This document shows positions 9,696 through 22,120 of a stretch of DNA of 64,000 nucleotides, one piece after another. The position numbers and the translations under genes were made by a program. The DNA is from Hyphomicrobium sp. (GTDB lineage: Bacteria > Pseudomonadota > Alphaproteobacteria > Rhizobiales > Hyphomicrobiaceae). Below the pieces are notes generated by a model that was not told where the DNA came from, ran no database searches, and was given only the letters and a program-made list of their open reading frames with translations. Every line of letters starts with the position of its first letter. The stretch's first letter is position 1. Where the stretch lies: contig JASBSU010000029.1 in assembly GCA_030148725.1 (NCBI GenBank), positions 18,656-82,655 of the forward strand, written 5' to 3'.

Positions 9696-10019
9696 CTAAA
9701 GCTCAGCGATGATGCCGCGTTTCATCGCCTTGTCGCCGCGTTTGTATTCCGCACGAGGCCCATCGAACTGGCTGCCCGTCGGAGCGAGACTGCTAATCCG
9801 ATCGAGCCGGAAGAGCTTCCAGTTAATGTGTTCGCCGGACGCGCTTGCGCCTTCGATCTGAAACGCTCGAAGTAGTATTTGGCCACTCGAGCCATAGCCC
9901 AAAGCATGCGGCTCTATTATCCGCAGCCCCGGCTCGTACGACAGCCCAATTAGGTTCCGTCCAGTAATCGCCGCGGCGATTACAGCAATTTCGCGTTGCA
10001 TTTCTGCCCTGCTTTCCAA
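9696..10019 (-). CDS. Small stand-alone WYL-domain-like protein
   Basis: AITGRNLIGLSYEPGLRIIEPHALGYGSSGQILLRAFQIEG...WKLFRLDRIS resembles the WYL core; no HTH. Confidence 0.65.
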   Translation of the reverse strand: MESRAEMQREIAVIAAAITGRNLIGLSYEPGLRIIEPHALGYGSSGQILLRAFQIEGASASGEHINWKLFRLDRISSLAPTGSQFDGPRAEYKRGDKAMKRGIIAEL

Positions 10020-10123
10020 AACAGGACGATCCCGGCACTTGACCGTGGAACGCTAACGCGCGACTCATACTTGTTGTGATTTGGTTCCCGCACCGGGATC
10101 GTCGGTTTCCGGGAACGCTTCTA

Positions 10124-10156
10124 CGAAAGGGCAGGCGTGGTGCGCCTGCCCTTTCG
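10124..10156. terminator. Perfect 14-bp stem hairpin, possible terminator
   Basis: CGAAAGGGCAGGCG-TGGTG-CGCCTGCCCTTTCG. Confidence 0.4.
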
Positions 10157-10285
10157 CATGTACACAATGCGTTCTCTAGAGTCCAGACGCGGTAATCTGT
10201 CTGCAACGAATGCCTGCTGTTGAGTGGAGAGGAAACCACCGCTCCACAGCCGCCCATTTGTTGGCTCGACAGTCTGCGATCCGGC

Positions 10286-10636
10286 TCAAGCCTTGATCAC
10301 GTATTCCTTGCGCGTCGTCTCGAGCACTTCCCACGTCCCCTTGAAGCCGGGGCGGATGATGAAGCTATCGCCGGCCTTCACGGTTCGCGCCTCGCCACCT
10401 TCCTCGGTGATCACCGACACACCGGCGAGTACGTGGACGTACTCCCATTCGTCATAGGCGATGCGCCACTTCCCCGGCGTCGCCTCCCAGACTCCCGCGA
10501 AAAGGTTGCCGCCCTGATCCTCCAGATTCCAGCAACGGAATTTGGGATCGCCCGAGATGAGCCGATCGGCGCCCGGGGCATCGTGCTCGGGTTCTACCGT
10601 GGCGATGTCAAAAATCGAAAACTTGGGCGCGGTCAT
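10286..10636 (-). CDS. Cupin domain protein (EutQ/DUF861-like)
   Basis: VWEATPGKWRIAYDEWEYVHVLAGVSVITEEGGEARTVKAGDSFIIRPGFKGTWEV. Confidence 0.8.
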   Translation of the reverse strand: MTAPKFSIFDIATVEPEHDAPGADRLISGDPKFRCWNLEDQGGNLFAGVWEATPGKWRIAYDEWEYVHVLAGVSVITEEGGEARTVKAGDSFIIRPGFKGTWEVLETTRKEYVIKA

Positions 10637-10705
10637 TCATCCTCGAATGGCCGGCAGGGGTTTCATCCCGAGCCGGCCGGTGTGAGCCAAAAGTTGTCGT
10701 GATTT

Positions 10706-11689
10706 TTACTCTGCCGCGTCGACGATGCGACGCGCTTCCTGCGCTGGGGTGAGCGGCGTTGCCGCCGCCGCAGACACCTTCTTGTAGCGCTCCGGCTCGC
10801 CCTGCCCGGGCTTGTAATGCAGTGGCAGCAGGAACTGCTCGATATAGCTCTTGGGGAAGTTCGGGATCTCATCCACGCCGAGGTCCTTCGCCGTGATTTC
10901 GCGCGGCGGCTTCTCGTGGAACGTACCGAGCATCCGATCCCAGCACGTGAGCAGCAGGCCGAAATTGCAGTCGCCTTCCGTACCCCAGTTCACATGATGC
11001 AGGTGATGCACCCGGCCGATCGACAAGTGCTTCTGGAGCGGCCCAAGCCGCGCGTCGACGTTCGAATGCTGCACGATCAGCGTCACCGAGATCGCGAAGC
11101 CGAGCAGCACAGCGACTGGAATGGGCATACCCATCAGAACCAGCGGCAAGCTGCCGACGACCATGTCGAGCACCTGATGCAGCGGATGCCGCATCACGCC
11201 ATTGAACCCGTAAAGCCGTCCGACCCCGTGATGCACGGCATGCAGCCGCCACAGCGGCGCAAACCGATGGCTCAGGTAGTGCATCATCATGAACACGAAG
11301 TCGGAGACGATATAGGCAACGAGGAACTGCGCCCAGAGCGGCCACTGCGTCGGCCACACACCGATGTCGAACGGGAAGAGCCACACGATCAGAGGGATCA
11401 GCAGCACGCCGTTGATGCTCTGCATCTCGTAGATGAGCAGATGCAGAAGGTTCGTGGGGTTGTCGCCATGTGCCTCATGATCGTTCCACTCGTCGAAAAA
11501 TGGCGCGATGCGTTCGGCAGCAAACGCGGTTGCGTACGCCAAGCCAAGCAGCGGCGCGAGAAGCAGGTACGCCCAGGGATTATCGCGCGCCACGGCGAGT
11601 TCAGCGACGACCCAATATGCGGCAGCCATCAGCGCCAGCATCATGAAGGGAGCGTATCCGTACCGCACGATCGTGCGTAGTGCTGACAT
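10706..11689 (-). CDS. Sterol desaturase / fatty acid hydroxylase family protein
   Basis: HYLSHRFAPLWRLHAVHH...HHLHHVNW histidine clusters. Confidence 0.9.
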   Translation of the reverse strand: MSALRTIVRYGYAPFMMLALMAAAYWVVAELAVARDNPWAYLLLAPLLGLAYATAFAAERIAPFFDEWNDHEAHGDNPTNLLHLLIYEMQSINGVLLIPLIVWLFPFDIGVWPTQWPLWAQFLVAYIVSDFVFMMMHYLSHRFAPLWRLHAVHHGVGRLYGFNGVMRHPLHQVLDMVVGSLPLVLMGMPIPVAVLLGFAISVTLIVQHSNVDARLGPLQKHLSIGRVHHLHHVNWGTEGDCNFGLLLTCWDRMLGTFHEKPPREITAKDLGVDEIPNFPKSYIEQFLLPLHYKPGQGEPERYKKVSAAAATPLTPAQEARRIVDAAE

Positions 11690-11836
11690 CAGGCGTTCTC
11701 CGATTGAGGGCTGCGCGGAACCAAGAGCAACTCACACATCCATACGTCTGCAGTTGGTTGTCGAACTCGACGCCACCGTCACCATGGGCGATGCAAGACC
11801 TGCATCAGGATGGCACCTCACGCGTATTGAGCTTGT

Positions 11837-13894
<2,058 letters not shown>

Positions 13895-13945
13895 AAGGCT
13901 CTGGGTTAAGATGGGAGCTTAACGCGCCATCTGCTAGTTCAGGCC

Positions 13946-15277
13946 ATGGCTGAACCAACGACAATCTTTGCACTTTCCACCGCTCCAGGAAGGGCGGGTG
14001 TAGCGGTCGTGCGCATCAGTGGACCCCGCGCTGGGGATGTCCTCGATGCAATGGCACCACCCCGCCCCACCAACCGCCACGCCTCCTTGAGGCGGATTAA
14101 AGAACCTCAAGACGGGCGGGCAATCGACGACGCCCTGATTCTCTGGCTCCAGGGGCCGAAAACCGAGACCGGCGAAGACATGGCCGAGCTGCATCTCCAC
14201 GGCAGCCCCGCCGTCGTCAAAGCCGTCCTCGCGGCGCTGGGACGCTTCCCCGAATGCCGCCTGGCGGGGCCCGGAGAGTTTGCCCGGCGCGCATTCGCCA
14301 ACGGAAAGCTCGACCTGGCGCAGGTCGAGGGTCTCGCAGACCTCATCGATTCCGAAACCGAGGCGCAGCGCCACCAGGCCCTCGCCCAGATGCGTGGCGC
14401 ATTGTCGAACCTCTACGAGGGCTGGCGCCGCAGTATCTTGGAGGCAAGCGCCCTCATGGAGGCGGCGATCGACTTCTCGGACGAGAGCGACGTCGCCGGC
14501 GATGCCGCGGAGCGGGCACTGGCCATCGTCAGAGAACTTCGCCACCAGATCTTGGCCCACCTGGATGATGGACACCGCGGAGAAATCTTGCGCGATGGCT
14601 TCCGCGTCGTGCTGGCAGGCCCGCCGAATGCAGGCAAATCAAGCCTTCTGAATGCTCTGGCGCGACGCGACGCGGCCATCGTGCACGAGGAAGCTGGTAC
14701 CACGCGCGACGTCCTGGAGGTACGCCTCGACCTTGAGGGGCTTCCGGTGATCGTCACTGATACGGCGGGCATCCGCGAGGCCACAGGCGCGGTCGAGACA
14801 GAGGGCATCCGCCGCGCCATGACCCATGTCCGAGAGGCAGACCTCGTCCTCTGGCTGAATGATTCGACGGGCGACGCGGTGCCGCCACCACCCGAACTGC
14901 TATCGCGCGGACCTGAGTTCTTCGCGGCTGTGGCGACGAAAATCGACCTCGCCGGCGCGCCGCCACCACCCGATGCCGTGCCGATCTCCGTGAAGACGAG
15001 GGAAGGACTGGCGCGGTTGACCGCCACCATCGCCTCTCTCGCCGCGGACCGGGTAGGCAGCACTGAAACGCCGGCAATCACCCGCGAACGCTACCGAAGC
15101 CACCTCGAGACCTGCCTTGAGGCGCTTGAAGGCTTCCTCGGCGGCAATACCGCGGACTACGAGCTTCGGGCCGAGGAGCTGCGCCAAGCCGCCCAGGCGC
15201 TGGGCCGCATCACGGGGCGCATCGACGTGGAGGAGGTGCTCGGCGAGATCTTTGGGCGCTTCTGCATCGGCAAATAA
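13946..15277 (+). CDS. mnmE: tRNA uridine-5-carboxymethylaminomethyl(34) synthesis GTPase MnmE
   Basis: TIFALSTAPGRAGVAVVRISGP...AGPPNAGKSSLLNALARRDAAIV; ends CIGK. Confidence 0.96.
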   Translation: MAEPTTIFALSTAPGRAGVAVVRISGPRAGDVLDAMAPPRPTNRHASLRRIKEPQDGRAIDDALILWLQGPKTETGEDMAELHLHGSPAVVKAVLAALGRFPECRLAGPGEFARRAFANGKLDLAQVEGLADLIDSETEAQRHQALAQMRGALSNLYEGWRRSILEASALMEAAIDFSDESDVAGDAAERALAIVRELRHQILAHLDDGHRGEILRDGFRVVLAGPPNAGKSSLLNALARRDAAIVHEEAGTTRDVLEVRLDLEGLPVIVTDTAGIREATGAVETEGIRRAMTHVREADLVLWLNDSTGDAVPPPPELLSRGPEFFAAVATKIDLAGAPPPPDAVPISVKTREGLARLTATIASLAADRVGSTETPAITRERYRSHLETCLEALEGFLGGNTADYELRAEELRQAAQALGRITGRIDVEEVLGEIFGRFCIGK

Positions 15278-15281
15278 GCCC

Positions 15282-15297
15282 TGATTCACGTGAAACA
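15282..15297. promoter_or_regulatory. parS: parS-like site 1
   Basis: TGATTCACGTGAAACA, 15/16 match to the classic TGTTTCACGTGAAACA. Confidence 0.85.
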
Positions 15298-15344
15298 CTT
15301 TGTTAACCGACGCTTGGTGATTCGGCGCCTTAGGCGCCGCGCAG

Positions 15345-15360
15345 GGATTCACGTGAAACA
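15345..15360. promoter_or_regulatory. parS: parS-like site 2
   Basis: GGATTCACGTGAAACA, 14/16. Confidence 0.8.
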
Positions 15361-15391
15361 ACTCGTTAACCAAGGCAGCACACGCGCTTGA

Positions 15392-15407
15392 TGATTCACG
15401 TGAAACA
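15392..15407. promoter_or_regulatory. parS: parS-like site 3
   Basis: TGATTCACGTGAAACA, 15/16. Confidence 0.85.
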
Positions 15408-15463
15408 TTCCGTTAACCATCTGCCTTCGAAGGCCGTCGAAAGTACTTGCCAATAGGTGCCCG

Positions 15464-15479
15464 TGTTTCACGTGAAACG
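15464..15479. promoter_or_regulatory. parS: parS site 4 (14-bp perfect palindrome)
   Basis: TGTTTCACGTGAAACG, 15/16; perfect GTTTCACGTGAAAC core. Confidence 0.92.
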
Positions 15480-15526
15480 ATTCGTTAGGACGAGTCCGGC
15501 TGGCCTCGCCGCCTGGGCAACAGCGC

Positions 15527-15542
15527 TGATTCACGTGAAACA
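15527..15542. promoter_or_regulatory. parS: parS-like site 5
   Basis: TGATTCACGTGAAACA, 15/16. Confidence 0.85.
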
Positions 15543-15620
15543 TTTCGTTAACCACTTCAGCGCCCTTTGATTCGACGCCCCGCTGTCGCTAGGTTGCCGC
15601 CTCACATTCAGGTTCCAGAT

Positions 15621-17485
<1,865 letters not shown>

Positions 17486-17486
<1 letters not shown>

Positions 17487-18160
17487 TGCGCGATGCGTCC
17501 CACGATGAGGTGCGAACCCCGGCCGATTTCGCTCGGGCCTTCGCGGTTTCACGTGAAACCATTGAGAAACTCGAGGTTTACGAGATCCTGCTTCGTCAGT
17601 GGCAGAAGACGATCAACCTCGTAGCCCCCAGCACTCTGGACCACATCTGGTCCCGCCATTTTGCCGATTCCGCTCAGCTGTTCGCCCTTGCGCCGGAGGA
17701 TGCAAAGCGATGGCTCGACCTTGGGTCCGGCGCCGGTTTCCCGGGTCTCGTGCTCGCAATTATGCTCGCCGGCCGCGACGGAGCTAAGGTCACCCTGGTC
17801 GAAAGCGATACCCGAAAGGCTGCCTTCCTTCGCGAAGTCGCCCGGCGGACGGGCGCAGTTGTGGACATCCAACCCGAGCGAATCGAAAAGGTCGCGACTC
17901 AAACTAAGCTAGGAGCGGTCGACGTGATCACCGCACGCGCGTTGGCACCCTTGCCGCGTCTCCTCGAGCTCGCTGCTCCGGCCTTCTCGTCCCACACCAC
18001 GGGGCTGTTTCTGAAAGGCCGCGAAGCCGAGACCGAGGTCGATGCGGCCAGGGAGCGGTGGACATTCGACAGCCGTCTGCAGCCGAGCCTGTCAGATTCC
18101 GGTGGCAGAATCGTCGTAGTCCGCGGGTTGCAGGCTAAAATGGAGGGTCAACGGCGATGA
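17486..18160 (+). CDS. rsmG: 16S rRNA (guanine(527)-N(7))-methyltransferase RsmG
   Basis: FAVSRETIEKLEVYEILLRQWQKTINLVAPSTLDHIWSRHFADSAQL. Confidence 0.95.
17545..17560. promoter_or_regulatory. parS: parS site 6, inside rsmG coding sequence
   Basis: GGTTTCACGTGAAACC, perfect 16-bp palindrome with the GTTTCACGTGAAAC core. Confidence 0.92.
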
Positions 18161-18981
18161 GCGCGACGAGACCCGGGGAAGCCCGGACGCTGGCGATTGC
18201 CAACCAGAAGGGCGGCGTCGGCAAGACGACCACCGCTATCAATCTCGGCACGGCGCTCGCCTCGATTGGCGAGCGCGTGCTTGTTATCGACCTCGATCCG
18301 CAGGGCAACGCCTCGACCGGTCTTGGCATCGACATCGAGGCGCGCCCCCGCACCACGTACGACGTCCTGGCTGGAGGCGCCGGCCTCGTCGAATGCGCGT
18401 TGCCAACCGCCGTTCCCGGGCTCTACGTCGTTCCCGCGAACAACGACCTCGTCGGCATCGAATCCGAGATCACCGACACCAATCGCCCGTTCCGGCTGCG
18501 CGATGCCGTTGCGGCACTCGCCGCTCGCCAGCGCAGTTTGCCCGAAGATCAGCGCTTCAATTACTTGCTGATCGACTGCCCGCCATCGCTCAATCTCCTG
18601 ACGCTGAACGCGCTCTCGGCCGCTAACGCCGTTCTGGTGCCGGTGCAGTGCGAGTTCTTCGCGCTCGAAGGTATTTCGCAGCTGAAGGACTCGATCGATC
18701 AGATCCGCGCGACCCTCAATCCAACGCTCGAAATCCAGGGCGTCGTCCTGACCATGCACGATGCGCGAACGTCGCTGTCCCGCGAAGTCGCCGAGAACGT
18801 CCGCGCGTTTTTCGGGCCCAAGGTCTACGAGACGATCATCCCGCGCAACACGCGCGTTGCCGAGGCGCCGTCGCACGGCAAGCCCATTCTGCTCTACGAT
18901 TTCGACTGCGCCGGCAGCCAAGCCTACATCAAGCTCGCGACCGAGATCATCGAGCGCGAACGTCGTAATCAGGCGGCCTGA
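18157..18981 (+). CDS. parA: Chromosome partitioning ATPase ParA (Soj)
   Basis: RTLAIANQKGGVGKTTTAINLGTALASIG; 4-bp overlap with rsmG. Confidence 0.96.
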   Translation: MSATRPGEARTLAIANQKGGVGKTTTAINLGTALASIGERVLVIDLDPQGNASTGLGIDIEARPRTTYDVLAGGAGLVECALPTAVPGLYVVPANNDLVGIESEITDTNRPFRLRDAVAALAARQRSLPEDQRFNYLLIDCPPSLNLLTLNALSAANAVLVPVQCEFFALEGISQLKDSIDQIRATLNPTLEIQGVVLTMHDARTSLSREVAENVRAFFGPKVYETIIPRNTRVAEAPSHGKPILLYDFDCAGSQAYIKLATEIIERERRNQAA

Positions 18982-19003
18982 GATCTAACGCCCCAGAGGG
19001 ACC

Positions 19004-19876
19004 ATGAACGCACCTTTGCAGAAGAGCCGCCTCGGACGCGGACTTGCCTCGCTGATCGGAGAGCCGATGCAGAGCGGTCGTCCGCAGCTCCCGCCGGAGG
19101 GCGAGCAGCGCATGGTGTCGATCGCCGACGTCCGCCCCAGCCGGCTCAACCCGCGCAAGGATTTCCGCGACGAGGATCTGACGGAGCTCGCCGAGTCGAT
19201 CCGCGCCAAGGGCCTCGTGCAGCCGATCGTCGTGCGCCCCGCTGAAAACGGCTACGAGATCGTTGCCGGCGAACGCCGCTGGCGCGCCGCACAGAAGGCC
19301 GGCCTGCACACTGTGCCGGTCATTGCCCGTGATCTCGACGACAAGGAAGTCCTCGAGCTGGCGATCATCGAGAACGTCCAGCGTTCCGATTTGAACGCCA
19401 TCGAAGAGGCCGGCGGTTACCGCGAGCTGATCGAGCGCTTCGACTACAGCCAGGAGCAGCTGTCGGAGATCATCGGCAAGTCGCGCAGCCACGTCGCCAA
19501 CACGCTCCGTCTTCTGAAGCTGCCCGAGGGCGTCCAGGTGATGGTGCAGGACGGCCGTCTCACGGCCGGCCACGCGCGCGCTCTGATCGGCCGCGACGAT
19601 GCCGAAACTCTCGCCCAGCACATTCTCGCCCAGAGCCTCAACGTCCGCGAGGTCGAAGCCCTGGTGCAAGGTGGTCAGACCGCGCCTCCGGGCGGCCCTG
19701 TCTCGCGCACGCCGCGCGAAAAGGATCCGGACACCAAGGCATTCGAGAAAGAGCTTTCGAACCTCCTGGACCTGAAGGTCGAGATCAAGCGTGGCTCCGG
19801 CGAGAGCGGCAATCTGGTTATCAAGTTCGGCAATTTCGACCAGCTCGATTACATCCGCCAGAGGCTCGGCGGCTGA
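19004..19876 (+). CDS. parB: Chromosome partitioning protein ParB
   Basis: SRLGRGLASLIGEP...LNPRKDFRDEDLTELAESIRAKGLVQPIVVRP...YEIVAGERRWRAAQ. Confidence 0.96.
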   Translation: MNAPLQKSRLGRGLASLIGEPMQSGRPQLPPEGEQRMVSIADVRPSRLNPRKDFRDEDLTELAESIRAKGLVQPIVVRPAENGYEIVAGERRWRAAQKAGLHTVPVIARDLDDKEVLELAIIENVQRSDLNAIEEAGGYRELIERFDYSQEQLSEIIGKSRSHVANTLRLLKLPEGVQVMVQDGRLTAGHARALIGRDDAETLAQHILAQSLNVREVEALVQGGQTAPPGGPVSRTPREKDPDTKAFEKELSNLLDLKVEIKRGSGESGNLVIKFGNFDQLDYIRQRLGG

Positions 19877-19965
19877 GCCGCGGCTTGACGCCGGGGACCT
19901 GTTGCTGCATCAGCCGGACGCATTGAAGCCCTTGCGTCCGTTGAGGTCTGGCCCATGAGCCCACT

Positions 19966-20286
19966 ATGAGCGACGTGTTGCTGCAACTTGCAGCCACCAT
20001 CCGCAGCCGTCGTGAAGCTGCGGCTGACAGCTCCTATACTCGGCAGTTGCTCGATGCCGGCCCCGCCCGCTGCGCCAAGAAGTTCGGCGAGGAGGCCGTT
20101 GAGACGGTCATCGCCGCAATGGGCGAAAGCGATGATGCGTTGAAGGCCGAGGCCGCCGACGTGCTTTACCATCTGCTCGTCTTGCTGGAGAGCCGCCAGG
20201 TCGCCTTGGGTGACGTATTGGACGTTCTCGCTAAGCGTGTTGGGACATCCGGCCTGAAAGAGAAGGCCGAGCGCCCTAACCGGTGA
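19966..20286 (+). CDS. hisE: Phosphoribosyl-ATP pyrophosphatase
   Basis: SYTRQLLDAGPARCAKKFGEEAVETVIAAM...EAADVLYHLLVLL. Confidence 0.9.
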   Translation: MSDVLLQLAATIRSRREAAADSSYTRQLLDAGPARCAKKFGEEAVETVIAAMGESDDALKAEAADVLYHLLVLLESRQVALGDVLDVLAKRVGTSGLKEKAERPNR

Positions 20287-20319
20287 TAGAATAAAAAGAA
20301 AGCCGACGCGCAGGCTTCG

Positions 20320-21273
20320 ATGTCGAACCGGGCAAACTTGCAGTTTTCACCCTATCGCGTCTTCGATCGCGAGGAGTGGGCACGCCTGCGCGCCGACACG
20401 CCGATGACTCTCAAGGAGAGCGAGCTTGAACAGCTCTCCGGTCTCATCGAAGAGCTTTCGGTCGAAGAGGTGGAGCAGATCTACCTCCCCATGTCGCGGT
20501 TGCTCAATCTCTACGTCGCGGCGGCACAGCAGCTCGATTCCGTCTCATCGAAATTCCTCGGCCGTTCGGACGGCAAAGTTCCGTTCATCATCGGCGTTGG
20601 CGGCTCGGTTGCCGTCGGCAAGAGCACCACGGCGCGCGTTCTGAAGGCGCTGCTCGCCCGCTGGCCGGACCATCCGCGCGTCGAAATGATCACCACCGAC
20701 GGCTTCCTGTTGCCGAACGCCGAGCTAGAGCGCCGGGAGATCATGAACCGCAAGGGTTTCCCCGAGAGCTTCGACACGGCCCGCCTGCTCAACTTTCTCG
20801 CCAGCGTGAAGTCCGGCGTGAAATACGTTGAAGCGCCGGTCTATTCGCACTTCCACTACGACATCCTCCCCGACCAGAAGGTCGTCGTCCAGAACCCGGA
20901 CATTCTCATCGTCGAAGGTCTCAACGTCTTGCAGCCCGCGCGTTTGCCGCGCGATGGCGAGGCGATCCCGTTCGTGTCCGACTTCTTCGATTTCTCGATC
21001 TACCTCGACGCGGACCCGGAGGTCATCGGCGAATGGTACGTGGCGCGCTTCATGCGTCTGCGCACGACGGCATTCCGCGATCCTGCGGCCTACTTCCACC
21101 AGTATGCGAACCTCACGCCCGAGGCCGCCGTCGCGCGTGCCCGCGAGATCTGGAGTTCCATCAACTTGAAGAACCTGGAGGAGAATATCCTCCCAACGCG
21201 TCCGCGTGCCCGGCTCATCCTCCGCAAGGCCGCCGACCATCACGTCGAGCAGGTCGCGTTGCGCAAGCTTTGA
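20320..21273 (+). CDS. coaA: Type I pantothenate kinase
   Basis: [23 protein letters not shown]...[23 protein letters not shown]. Confidence 0.95.
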   Translation: MSNRANLQFSPYRVFDREEWARLRADTPMTLKESELEQLSGLIEELSVEEVEQIYLPMSRLLNLYVAAAQQLDSVSSKFLGRSDGKVPFIIGVGGSVAVGKSTTARVLKALLARWPDHPRVEMITTDGFLLPNAELERREIMNRKGFPESFDTARLLNFLASVKSGVKYVEAPVYSHFHYDILPDQKVVVQNPDILIVEGLNVLQPARLPRDGEAIPFVSDFFDFSIYLDADPEVIGEWYVARFMRLRTTAFRDPAAYFHQYANLTPEAAVARAREIWSSINLKNLEENILPTRPRARLILRKAADHHVEQVALRKL

Positions 21274-21278
21274 CGCGC

Positions 21279-21309
21279 AAAAAAAAGGGCCGCCTTGGGG
21301 AGGCGGCCC
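21279..21309 (-). terminator. Terminator for the minus-strand gene, possibly bidirectional
   Basis: GGGCCGCCT-TGGGG-AGGCGGCCC with an adjacent A-run (T-run on minus). Confidence 0.75.
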
Positions 21310-21357
21310 GTCAGTGACGTGCTCTTGCTCTAGGTTCTCAGGTGCAGGAAGGGCCGC

Positions 21358-21948
21358 TCAACGGATGCGCGGCGTAAGCGGTTTTCGCGGAGCAAATGCC
21401 GCGACCAGGAAGGCACCAACGGCGAGTTGACCTCGCACGGTGCCATCGACCGCTGGGTGTTGCAGCAAGTGCCGGGCCAGCACCGTCTGCTGCGCTATCG
21501 CTGCCGTCATCGCCCAAAGCCCAAGGTCGAACATGATTGCGAGCAGCGGCGGCTGCATCGCCACGTGGGCGGGTTCGGCAGTGATATGGGTGTCCGGCGC
21601 CCATTCGGGCTGTGCCGGCAAAATGGTTTGCACGCTCGCGATCTGGCGTCGCCGCGCGTTGTGCAGCGGACCTGAACGGCCGAGCGAATATCCGGTGTGT
21701 CCGCCTCGGTGGAAGCTGCGGCGCGCATTCGCCATCAGCCGCGCCTGATCCACGCGAAACTTGTCGCGCAAGCGCCGAATGACCGACGGGTTTTCGACCC
21801 CGAGCGAGCGGATGGCAGTGGTCGTCTTCAATCCGGGATTGGCGGCAAGCAGAGCGGCGATGCTCTCGAGTTGGCGGCTGTCGTCGAGGCCGGTGCCCTT
21901 CGGACGTCCGTAACGCGGCTGCATGGTCGGCATGCACTCGGTCCCCAT
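21358..21948 (-). CDS. Hypothetical protein with AT-hook-like GRPKG motif and HTH-like N-terminus
   Basis: QPRYGRPKGTGLDDSRQLESIAALLAANPGLKTTTAIRSLGVENPSVIRRLRDKFRV; hydrophobic C-terminal half. Confidence 0.6.
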   Translation of the reverse strand: MGTECMPTMQPRYGRPKGTGLDDSRQLESIAALLAANPGLKTTTAIRSLGVENPSVIRRLRDKFRVDQARLMANARRSFHRGGHTGYSLGRSGPLHNARRRQIASVQTILPAQPEWAPDTHITAEPAHVAMQPPLLAIMFDLGLWAMTAAIAQQTVLARHLLQHPAVDGTVRGQLAVGAFLVAAFAPRKPLTPRIR

Positions 21949-22120
21949 GACCCCTCAATCGACCCGAATCGGTTCGAATCTCTGAGTGGATTATGTTGGG
22001 GAGTCAGTGCCTTGCCAGGGAGAATAAATGCCTTGTAGGAGCTAGACGGTGCAATCGACAGTTATTGTGTCTCAATTGCACTTGAGATTGACGCTGCAAC
22101 ACCTGCAGCGCCGTATGACC

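Larger units (their letters stand above)
15283..15553. repeat. Five copies of a 26-bp composite repeat GATTCACGTGAAAC-N5-GTTAACC
   Basis: Copies at 15283, 15346, 15393, 15465 (variant) and 15528; irregular periods 63/47/72/63. Confidence 0.93.

Noticed and set aside
15349-15555. Minus-strand ORFs encoding repeated MVNxxFHVN peptides
   Set aside because: Artefact of translating the parS composite repeats; no supporting coding signal
21968-21986. tRNA T-loop-like GGTTCGAATC
   Set aside because: Flanking bases do not form the T-stem and no other tRNA arms are found
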